Origin: Ascidia mentula
Taxonomy: Eukaryota > Chordata > Ascidiacea > Phlebobranchia > Ascidiidae
Reading direction: 5' to 3'
DNA length: 64,000 nt
Assembly (NCBI GenBank): GCA_947561715.1
Contig: OX387197.1
Location: 14,071,001 to 14,135,000 of the forward strand
The notes beneath the pieces were generated by a model. That model saw only the letters and a program-made list of their open reading frames with translations, made no database searches and had not been told where the DNA came from. How positions within the stretch are numbered: position 1 is the stretch's first letter; each line of letters starts with the position of its first letter. A program made the position numbers and the translations under genes. This document shows, in pieces, positions 1 through 7,461 of this stretch.

Positions 1-564
1 TCCCGAAACCCGGCCAAGTTTATTACACCAGAGGTTTTCGGCGAGACAATTTTTGGGATCTTGTCGTTGATCATTAGGTCGCTGGGCCGATGTGGTGATG
101 TTGAAAAAGCTGATTGTTGGGCACTAAAACCCGGTGACGGCCCACCAGTCGCTGTTTCTCTTCAAGACAACAACATCATTGACTCGGGGCGACATACAAA
201 ATTATCACCAAGCAAACTCGGCCGCTCCCCTATTACAACAACCTGTTACCCATCTAGCGTAAAGGCTACCAAGTCTTCAGGGTACAAACAACTCAGTCCA
301 CGTGGTTTGATGGAAATCATCAATAGGGTTGGAAACGACTCGAATAATGGCGTGGACGAAGATTACGTGCCATGTGGAGGTCCAACAGAAGCGGATTGGC
401 TGGAGTATTACAAGGCAGAAAAAGCTGCGCAACGTTCTCACTCCATGCAAAATCTTCGTCGAAAAGTAAAGGAATTTCCTGATCGGTTGATACACAGTCA
501 CAAAACAGTCGTTCATTTTATCAGGTACCTCGATTGGGGAAACGTAAACAGCATGGCGACGTAA
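1..564 (+). CDS. Gene copy 1, module A (3' part of exon 4 only)
   Basis: Partial gene: exons 1-3 and the first 110 bases of exon 4 lie before the window. Base 1 is the first base of a codon in the exon-4 frame, which runs 187 codons to TAA at 562-564. It contains the whole module-A core with DEDYVP and WLEYYKAEK. It differs from the other copies by Met to Ile at 490-492. An internal donor (CAG/GTACCT) lies at 525 and a proximal AATAAA at 662-667, as in other copies. Function unknown. Confidence 0.7.
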   Translation, partial: SRNPAKFITPEVFGETIFGILSLIIRSLGRCGDVEKADCWALKPGDGPPVAVSLQDNNIIDSGRHTKLSPSKLGRSPITTTCYPSSVKATKSSGYKQLSPRGLMEIINRVGNDSNNGVDEDYVPCGGPTEADWLEYYKAEKAAQRSHSMQNLRRKVKEFPDRLIHSHKTVVHFIRYLDWGNVNSMAT

Positions 565-680
565 CCGGCAAAACACTTGAGAATGGAAAGACTCCAAATA
601 TCTCCGTCACGTTCGGTAAGCCATAAGCATGGAGGATAATTGTTTGTGTTTTTGCGATGGTAATAAAATTGACCCATTAG

Positions 681-1628
681 CTGCCGTGTTGGCAAAGAAC
701 AAAATATAACGTCACCGGCGACCTACGGTAAGTTCGAAATTAGAGATAAGGAATAAAAGTGGAATGTACACTTGCTCAAAAATTTCGCTAACGGACGCAT
801 ATCGCTATTTCTATGAAAATCAGTTTCGGTGGTGGGAAATGCCCAACCGTGTAGACCTCTGTCACAATGGAATGAGTACGTCACAGAGCAAACCAGCAAT
901 GCATGGGGGTCAATTTGACGGTTGAATGAGCGCATATGCGTGTGCTGTGTCATAGCGAACTTTAGGGTGTTTGGGGTAGTTTTAGTGGGGTTTTGGGCTA
1001 TTTTAATCAGGTAGTACTTGGTGGTGGGAAACAAGCGGAAGAGTCGTCAGGTGCATTAGGGCACAGGGCCTTGTAAACAGGATTTCTGCAATTTAATACA
1101 CATGTAGGTCCTAAAGTTTTAACCACTGTTTGATACTTTACATGACAAGTTGTTTCGTCTCCAAATCGAAAACTCGGCCGCTCCCCGATTACAACCAGTT
1201 ACACATATGGCGTGAAGACCATGGCGTCTAAACACCTCAGTCCACGCAGTTTGATTGAAATCATCGACAGAGTCGGAAACGAGTCACTCAATGAGGCGGA
1301 CGAAGATTACGTACCAGGCCAAGGTCCAACCGAAGAGGATTGGTTGGAATATTACAAGGCAGAAAAAGGTCTGCACTCCTCAAACAACAGAATCGTGGAG
1401 TTGCCGGAAAATAAGTCGATGTTAGAAGGTAATGGAGATGCGCAGAGTCGCACTGAAAGAAGTGTCCGTTTCAAGCTGCCTTCAGGACAAATTGTAAGCC
1501 CTTGCAAGTCTAATTCCCTTCAAGGCTATCATGTCCAGTTTGGCATTAACACGATGGGGAATGTGGTTTGGTCAAAACGCAAGAAGAGTTTTCTTCCAAA
1601 ACCTTCTGCAAGGAAAAGCTTCTATTAG
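681..1628 (+). pseudogene. Gene copy 1, module B exons 5-6, exon-6 acceptor lost
   Basis: Exon 5 is 681-727 and exon 6 would be 1144-1628. In every other copy exon 6 is preceded by TTTACAG; here the sequence is TTTACAT (G to T at 1143), so the acceptor dinucleotide is gone. The exon-6 frame itself is fully open and ends at TAG 1626-1628. Module B of this copy is probably not joined in the normal way, unless a cryptic AG is used. The distal AATAAA is at 1752-1757. Confidence 0.6.
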
Positions 1629-2424
1629 GAATTCAAAACGGGAAAATAGAAACTGAACGTTTCCGCTTTACCTTTCTAATAGTGCCAAGGCAGTAGCAGC
1701 TATATGTCGATTCAATTGTTCAAAAAAAATTTCGCTCGATTTTGCAATGTGAATAAATTAGTGTGTATTTTGCAAAGTCGTTTGAATCGATGCACTATAA
1801 CAGTCAATCTCCGCTGACCTATAAGGGCAATTGCGATATCCAAATTCAATCCTACCTCTCTCCGGCTGGGATACACTGTAGAAAGGAGTTGAATCAATTG
1901 GAGAGAGGTGTGTAATAGACATGTATTGGACGACCCCGCAAAAAAAACAAGGTTTTAGGAGTCACGCGTGAAAGGTGGTTACTTTAATGTTGAAATAGGT
2001 GCACTTTTATTTTAGAGATTATTGTAAATGTCTAAAATCTGCACTCCTCCTGGTGATAATTGCAAAACCCGACTTCAACTGAAGAATATTAAAAGTTTCT
2101 CTTGCAGTTAAAGATATAAAGAATCCAGTATTTCGGACGAATTTTTTTGCATCAAATCCAAACAGTCAAACATTGCTAAACTCCGACTCCATTCACTCGT
2201 GGACTTCGGTTTCTGTACAACTCTGACGCTAACGCGAGGCCATCCAAGAATATGTTTGAATTTTTCGACGTTGGGACCAGTTTGATTGTCCAAGTTTTGA
2301 CACCAAAAAGCATAAAATTTGACTTTGCAGAAAAAGCAACCTTCGGGTCACAGACCGGCGCCATTTATTGCAACACCATTTCAATAATGCATGACAAAGC
2401 AAATAACACATGTGTATGAAAAAG

Positions 2425-2582
2425 TCATTCAAAATCGTAGATAACTAAGTAGCTTTCAGGGAACTTTTGTGATGGGTCTTCTATACTTTGACGTGAAAGG
2501 TCTAAAAACCTTCCAAAAAGGCCCAAAACAATCTTTACATGGTCATCCACTGTCATGAAAAAGGCCTGCCAGTTTGGGTTTC
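2425..2582 (-). other. Possible antisense terminal exon
   Basis: On the minus strand a long pyrimidine/GT tract (TTGTTGTTGTTTTTCAG) precedes base 2582. A protein-like frame then follows (NPNWQAFFMTVDDH to SYLVIYDFE) and ends in TGA at 2425. AATAAA lies 56 bases further on, at 2369-2364. The acceptor, open frame and poly(A) signal together look like a last exon, but I found no upstream exons. Equivalent stops lie at 7977, 13529, 19081, 24633, 30184, 35400, 40952, 46505, 52078, 57323 and 62875. Units 6 and 9 have Ile to Thr. It could be a fossil of another gene or transposon. Confidence 0.3.
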
Positions 2583-3383
2583 CTGAAAAACAACAACAAA
2601 GCATTGACATTAGTACAACTGGAATAATCAATGCACACAGCAGTCGGATCATTCCATGTTGAATCACCAAAAAATGACCTTCTATACCCTTACACTTAAA
2701 AAGTACAGTGGCACAGTCACACATGCCAAATTTTGTTTTTAAAGGTGATATTGCAAGGAAATTAAATATACCCCTTCCAACTGTTTGATAAGTTTCAGTT
2801 ATGAGATGGACCTAAAAATTGAACATCTGATAACCCCCGCACCACGCCCGACAAGGTGTATTTCGGGGTCATAAAAAAGATCAATAGGTCATTGCAATAA
2901 GGAAACAAAAAGTTAAAAACTAATTACAGATATAGGATCTGTGTTCAATTCCTTTTCAACCAACACCAATGTTATCAAAATTAACCCAGTAGTTTTCAAA
3001 ATACAGGGGTTTAAAAATCCCAATTTCGACCAAAAAGGAAAGTTTGAGAGAAAGTTTGATAACTCCCAAACTACTTTTCACATTGGACTGAAATTTGGCA
3101 TGTGTGGCTGTGTACTCACCCAAAACAGATTACAATGTCTCATAATATGCGTTATGGCTTTGCTGCTTTAAAAAACACCTAAAACCGTGAAAATGAAAAT
3201 GTTTTGCCATTTTTGTTAAACTTTGCATAGTTTCTCTACATATAGATGTTTATAAAAATTTCCTACAGGATGTTTTGTATCTAGTGTTCTCATTTATTCT
3301 GTATGTTTGCAGTCATCTTCCGCATTTGCAAACATTTTAGTAGGGCTTTTTATTGATTGTATTGTTACGAGAGTGATAGTTAA

Positions 3384-3656
3384 ACATTTACTTTTAATAT
3401 AAATCTCATTGCCAGCAATTTTCGGACAAACATACTATCGGCACTATGTTTATCGAAAACATACAGTTTCGAAGCATTCAATGCATGGAAGGTAATCATG
3501 CAGCAAATGTCCTTTCATAAGATGAGAAAGATCTTTCCTAGAAATTCACCAACAATGCAGCATGATTTTGAAAATTATATGACTTATGCTGATGATCAGT
3601 TTTTCTCCAGATTGAAATCTCAAATCCGCAGTGTTAGAGCCAATCTGTTTTTATAA
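3384..3656 (+). other. Protein-like 90-codon open frame in the spacer
   Basis: A frame open from 3384 to TAA at 3654-3656, with an ATG at 3498. The stretch around SFEAFNAWKVIMQQM and DFENYMTYADDQFFSRL reads like a globular protein, without low-complexity bias. It is kept in all units; in unit 6 the 357-bp deletion cuts it at the DDQF codons, and unit 10 has Phe to Ile there. I recognise no family. It may be a decayed exon or a chance open frame in AT-rich DNA. Confidence 0.25.
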
Positions 3657-4271
3657 TTGAGTGCACTTTTTTTAGTAGATCTTACACGTCGTATAGATAA
3701 ATGCAATTACTGCCAAAAACATTCTGTTGTCAAAGATATTACCTTACCGTTGTCTCAGTATTTCATTGTCACTGCGGCACACCATAAAACCACTTGAACA
3801 CAAAATATGGCTGCATTTCATCGAGTTAAAACATTTTCAATCTAATTTCCTTTCAAAAGTTTACCATTAAGGCACAGAGTATGACTTTACGAACTATTCA
3901 AATCACAGTTGTGGGACTGTACTTGCGTCCAGCAGTACAGCAGTAGGCTACTGCAGACTCCAGGCTCTTATTGGCATGTGCAATCAAGCGTAACTTTGTG
4001 CGTTTTTTTTAACACACGCTTTAAGAAACTATAACGGGTGCATCACATTCTGCGTCAATTTGCCTTCTTTTATCAGCAGTTGGGATTACTGACTGATTTC
4101 ATTTTTGAATCAATTAAATCCCCTGGATATTTCTTTTCATTTAATTATACTCTGCCACAGTAAGAACTGTCGAGCTTTGCCATTTTTTTCCATGTTTCTC
4201 TTGCTTACGCGCCACATGTTGGGATACCAAATAGAAAGTGGTCAAACCAAGCAGCAAACTTGATTACGAGA

Positions 4272-4277
4272 TATAAA
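4272..4277 (+). promoter_or_regulatory. TATAAA box candidate upstream of exon 1
   Basis: TATAAA lies 197 bp before the ATG of copy 2 and recurs at the same place before every complete exon 1 (for example 9824-9829 before copy 3). Its distance to the ATG would fit a 5' leader of about 170 bases, but AT-rich sequence makes chance matches common. Confidence 0.3.
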
Positions 4278-4352
4278 CAAACACTTTGCCTGTGTGCACG
4301 CACAAAAATCATAAATGCAAACTGAGGGAAAGAAGAAACAAAGACAAGTCTA

Positions 4353-4360
4353 TGACGTCA
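4353..4360 (+). promoter_or_regulatory. CRE palindrome TGACGTCA upstream of exon 1
   Basis: A full cAMP-response element (TGACGTCA) lies 114 bp before the ATG of copy 2 and at the same offset in each unit (for example 9905-9912). Such sites bind CREB/ATF-type bZIP factors. It sits 3' of the TATAAA candidate, so it may lie in the leader rather than the upstream promoter. Confidence 0.4.
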
Positions 4361-4473
4361 CATTGCTCTCATTAATCCCATGGCAGCTGGCAGTCTAGCA
4401 AGCAATTTTTGCTACTTTTTTGTTGTTGATCGCTAAAGAAGTTTGAATTTTACGGAGTATTTTATCACTGGAA

Positions 4474-6116
4474 ATGGCTTTATTTTGCTTCGGTACAGGT
4501 TTCTGCCTGTCAGTAAAAAGGTGAGAGATTTGCATACCGATGTTTTAATTGCTGTGCTTGTAATATTATAGGGGACATTTATTTGTATGACATATTGAGT
4601 TGATACGCAAATTGTTGGCCCCTTTAATTTCAAGCAGTTACGTGCTCGAATAAGTATTGTCTTTTGCAGGGCTTGGAAAACCGTGTCGTTGCCTGTACTT
4701 GGAAAAGTAAGTCTCATATACTTAATGACTGTGGATTTTAACCCCGCAAAGGCCTTCAAATTTCTGTGAATACATAATGTTGTGTTCGTTACAACTTCAC
4801 AAAAAATCTCAATGTAGCAAGTCATGCTCATTCTTGAGTCGTTCATATTTGAGGTTGCATGCCACCGACAACCCTGCTTATTGGTCATTGTGAAACATCA
4901 GTTTCTGTTTTATTTTTTTAATTCGAATGGTTTATCTTTAGAAAACCAGGTTTGGAGGTGCGACTATCGCGACTGGTAGTGGTCTTCCCAAATGTCGTGT
5001 TATCGGTAAGCGTCGGGTGCAACATATCGCATGAACATTGTAAAATCACTATGACGTCGTTGTATAGATTTTAAGTTGGAGAACACGAAAAGTTTTGGAA
5101 ATCGGGAAGCCAGATGCAAGCGGAAGACTTCAAATGCACGTGGTAAGCTCGGAACGTAGCAAATATCGGTTAAATCAAATTGACTGAATTGAAGGCCGCA
5201 TACCTGTGTTTCTATTAAAATACGTTTCGCCGGCGGGAAATGCCCACTTTGTAGTCCTCTGGCGGCACAATATAAAGAGGACGTCACAAAGGAAAGTTTT
5301 TCATAATTGTTTGTTGCTGTGTGCTCTGCAATGTACCAAATTAGAGGCCCATTAATGAGTCACCAGCCCTAGGAACTGTTTAAACAGAGGATTTTTGGAT
5401 TTGATTGCCATGCAGGTGCTTATACCGAGTTTTGTTTTACAGGCCAGGTTGTATCGCAACGATGCGAAAATACACTCCACATCCCGGCGGTTTGGAAGCA
5501 ACCTTTACCATTGAAGATCTCGATGGTGGTTTTCTTGCAGACCGGACGTGTATCCCGAAACCCGGCCAAGTTTATTACACCAGAGGTTTTCGGCGAGACA
5601 ATTTTTGGGATCTTGTCGTTGATCATTAGGTCGCTGGGCCGATGTGGTGATGTTGAAAAAGCTGATTGTTGGGCACTAAAACCCGGTGACGGCCCACCAG
5701 TCGCTGTTTCTCTTCAAGACAACAACATCATTGACTCGGGGCGACATACAAAATTATCACCAAGCAAACTCGGCCGCTCCCCTATTACAACAACCTGTTA
5801 CCCATCTAGCGTAAAGGCTACCAAGTCTTCAGGGTACAAACAACTCAGTCCACGTGGTTTGATGGAAATCATCAATAGGGTTGGAAACGACTCGAATAAT
5901 GGCGTGGACGAAGATTACGTGCCATGTGGAGGTCCAACAGAAGCGGATTGGCTGGAGTATTACAAGGCAGAAAAAGCTGCGCAACGTTCTCACTCCATGC
6001 AAAATCTTCGTCGAAAAGTAAAGGAATTTCCTGATCGGTTGATGCACAGTCACAAAACAGTCGTTCATTTTATCAGGTACCTCGATTGGGGAAACGTAAA
6101 CAGCATGGCGACGTAA
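4474..6116 (+). CDS. Gene copy 2, module A protein, 273 aa (reference model)
   Basis: Unrecognised protein; function unknown. Exons are 4474-4520, 4670-4706, 4942-5005 and 5443-6116, with GT-AG introns of 149, 235 and 437 bp. Phases fit exactly (47+37+64+674 = 822 nt). The ATG has G at -3 and G at +4, and an in-frame TGA lies at 4444-4446. The protein starts MALFCFGTGFCLSVKR, then a basic, Gly/Thr-rich stretch to residue 50, GQVVS at 50-54, and a short hydrophobic stretch at 103-111 too short for a membrane span. The core is residues 184-227: LSPRG at 184, DEDYVP at 205-210, WLEYYKAEK to 227. No clear signal peptide. The donors GTGAGA, GTAAGT and GTAAGC are strong. A proximal AATAAA is at 6214-6219. 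The same core recurs downstream in module B. Confidence 0.72.
5194..5292 (+). repeat. Intron 3 block homologous to intron 5
   Basis: A block inside intron 3 (GGCCGCATAC through ACGTCACAAAG) aligns with one at 6344-6440 in intron 5. Shared pieces include TTTCTAT, GTTTCG, GGGAAATGCCCA, GTAG.CCTCTG, CACAAT and ACGTCACA. It shows that the A-to-B duplication included this intron. It recurs in every unit. Confidence 0.75.
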
Positions 6117-6213
6117 CCGGCAAAACACTTGAGAATGGAAAGACTCCAAATATCTCCGTCACGTTCGGTAAGCCATAAGCATGGAGGATAATTGTTTGTG
6201 TTTTTGCGATGGT

Positions 6214-6219
6214 AATAAA
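6214..6219 (+). promoter_or_regulatory. Proximal poly(A) signal AATAAA (short isoform)
   Basis: AATAAA 98 bases after the module-A stop, with a GTGTTGG run about 20 bases further on. It lies inside the alternative intron 6077-6232, so use of the exon-4 donor would remove it. Present in every unit. Confidence 0.5.
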
Positions 6220-6232
6220 ATTGACCCATTAG

Positions 6233-7180
6233 CTGCCGTGTTGGCAAAGAACAAAATATAACGTCACCGGCGACCTACGGTAAGTTCGAAATTAGAGATA
6301 AGGAATAAAAGTGGAATGTACACTTGCTCAAAAATTTCGCTAACGGACGCATATCGCTATTTCTATGAAAATCAGTTTCGGTGGTGGGAAATGCCCAACC
6401 GTGTAGACCTCTGTCACAATGGAATGAGTACGTCACAGAGCAAACCAGCAATGCATGGGGGTCAATTTGACGGTTGAATGAGCGCATATGCGTGTGCTGT
6501 GTCATAGCGAACTTTAGGGTGTTTGGGGTAGTTTTAGTGGGGTTTTGGGCTATTTTAATCAGGTAGTACTTGGTGGTGGGAAACAAGCGGAAGAGTCGTC
6601 AGGTGCATTAGGGCACAGGGCCTTGTAAACAGGATTTCTGCAATTTAATACACATGTAGGTCCTAAAGTTTTAACCACTGTTTGATACTTTACAGGACAA
6701 GTTGTTTCGTCTCCAAATCGAAAACTCGGCCGCTCCCCGATTACAACCAGTTACACATATGGCGTGAAGACCATGGCGTCTAAACACCTCAGTCCACGCA
6801 GTTTGATTGAAATCATCGACAGAGTCGGAAACGAGTCACTCAATGAGGCGGACGAAGATTACGTACCAGGCCAAGGTCCAACCGAAGAGGATTGGTTGGA
6901 ATATTACAAGGCAGAAAAAGGTCTGCACTCCTCAAACAACAGAATCGTGGAGTTGCCGGAAAATAAGTCGATGTTAGAAGGTAATGGAGATGCGCAGAGT
7001 CGCACTGAAAGAAGTGTCCGTTTCAAGCTGCCTTCAGGACAAATTGTAAGCCCTTGCAAGTCTAATTCCCTTCAAGGCTATCATGTCCAGTTTGGCATTA
7101 ACACGATGGGGAATGTGGTTTGGTCAAAACGCAAGAAGAGTTTTCTTCCAAAACCTTCTGCAAGGAAAAGCTTCTATTAG
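6233..7180 (+). CDS. Gene copy 2, module B (exons 5-6) of a possible 437-aa two-module isoform
   Basis: Exon 5 is 6233-6279 (CATTAG/C to TACG/GTAAGT) and exon 6 is 6696-7180 (TTTACAG/GACAAG to TAG). Splicing from the internal exon-4 donor ATCAG/GTACCT at 6077 to 6233 and then 6696 keeps one frame. The total is 47+37+64+634+47+485 = 1314 nt, 437 residues. Exon 6 begins GQVVS, like exon 4, and carries a second core (residues 308-351; DEDYVP at 329-334) that is 34/44 identical to the first. The tail is basic and ends SARKSFY. AATAAA at 7304-7309, followed by a GT-rich run, marks a likely poly(A) site. Alternatively module B is not translated, since no good ATG-led exon of its own keeps this frame. 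Confidence 0.55.
6344..6440 (+). repeat. Intron 5 block homologous to intron 3
   Basis: Partner of the block at 5194-5292. The flanking introns are also similar in length (416 against 437 bp), with matching phase-1 donors and acceptors (G/GACAAGTTGT against G/GCCAGGTTGT). Confidence 0.75.
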
Positions 7181-7303
7181 GAATTCAAAACGGGAAAATA
7201 GAAACTGAACGTTTCCGCTTTACCTTTCTAATAGTGCCAAGGCAGTAGCAGCTATATGTCGATTCAATTGTTCAAAAAAAATTTCGCTCGATTTTGCAAT
7301 GTG

Positions 7304-7309
7304 AATAAA
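7304..7309 (+). promoter_or_regulatory. Distal poly(A) signal AATAAA (long isoform)
   Basis: AATAAA 124 bases after the module-B stop, followed by the GT-rich stretch TTAGTGTGTATTTTG. This is the classic arrangement of signal and downstream element, and marks the probable 3' end of the transcription unit. Confidence 0.55.
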
Positions 7310-7405
7310 TTAGTGTGTATTTTGCAAAGTCGTTTGAATCGATGCACTATAACAGTCAATCTCCGCTGACCTATAAGGGCAATTGCGATATCCAAATTCA
7401 ATCCT

Positions 7406-7461
7406 ACCTCTCTCCGGCTGGGATACACTGTAGAAAGGAGTTGAATCAATTGGAGAGAGGT
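7406..7461. repeat. Inverted repeat / stem-loop after the gene
   Basis: ACCTCTCTCC (7406-7415) and its reverse complement GGAGAGAGGT (7452-7461) form a perfect 10-bp stem with a 36-base loop, about 100 bases past the distal AATAAA. Present in every unit. It might affect transcription end or be the remnant of a small inverted-repeat element. Confidence 0.45.

Larger units (their letters stand above)
1629..4473. other. Spacer between copies 1 and 2
   Basis: No gene assigned. It holds the distal AATAAA (1752), the stem-loop (1854-1909), the possible antisense exon (2425-2582), the protein-like frame (3384-3656), a 15-bp palindrome (3940-3954), and the TATAAA and CRE upstream of exon 1. Confidence 0.7.
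1..5552 (+). repeat. Tandem unit 1 (type I, 5552 bp)
   Basis: First unit of the head-to-tail array; the boundary is arbitrary, set at the window start inside exon 4. It carries the 3' part of gene copy 1 and exons 1-3 plus the start of exon 4 of copy 2. Two private changes matter: G to T at 1143 turns the exon-6 acceptor AG into AT, and the ATG codon at 490-492 is ATA. Confidence 0.98.

Noticed and set aside
2690..3130. Inverted-repeat transposon suggested by GGCATGTGTG arms
   Set aside because: Arms are short (under 20 bp) and imperfect, with no target-site duplication or transposase that I can recognise.
4433..4888. 151-codon minus-strand open frame over exons 1 and 2
   Set aside because: It lies antisense to exons 1-2 and intron 1, whose splice signals and phases are convincing, and it repeats only because the unit repeats.
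5000..5287. 95-codon minus-strand frame in intron 3, and its 103-codon relative in intron 5
   Set aside because: Not called as genes: no start, acceptor or poly(A) context. The conserved block inside them is reported as intron homology instead.
5420..5626. 68-codon minus-strand frame
   Set aside because: Antisense to the acceptor and start of exon 4; no independent support.
5405..5629. 74-codon + frame beginning MPCRC
   Set aside because: It runs across the exon-4 acceptor at 5442, so its first part is intron; only the exonic part is discussed as a possible second frame.
5907..5924. DEDYVP as a sign of casein kinase II beta / Stellate-like protein
   Set aside because: Only a short VDEDY match. 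The zinc-binding cysteines and the rest of that family are absent, although the tandem array at first recalled Stellate.
5829..6149. 106-codon minus-strand open frame
   Set aside because: Antisense shadow of exon 4; no splice or start context of its own.
6764..7180. 138-codon frame of module B as a separate single-exon gene
   Set aside because: The frame is only opened by a GTG. The first ATG (6773) is AGG or ACG in many units, and homology to module A starts before it, at the spliced acceptor. It is better read as exon 6.
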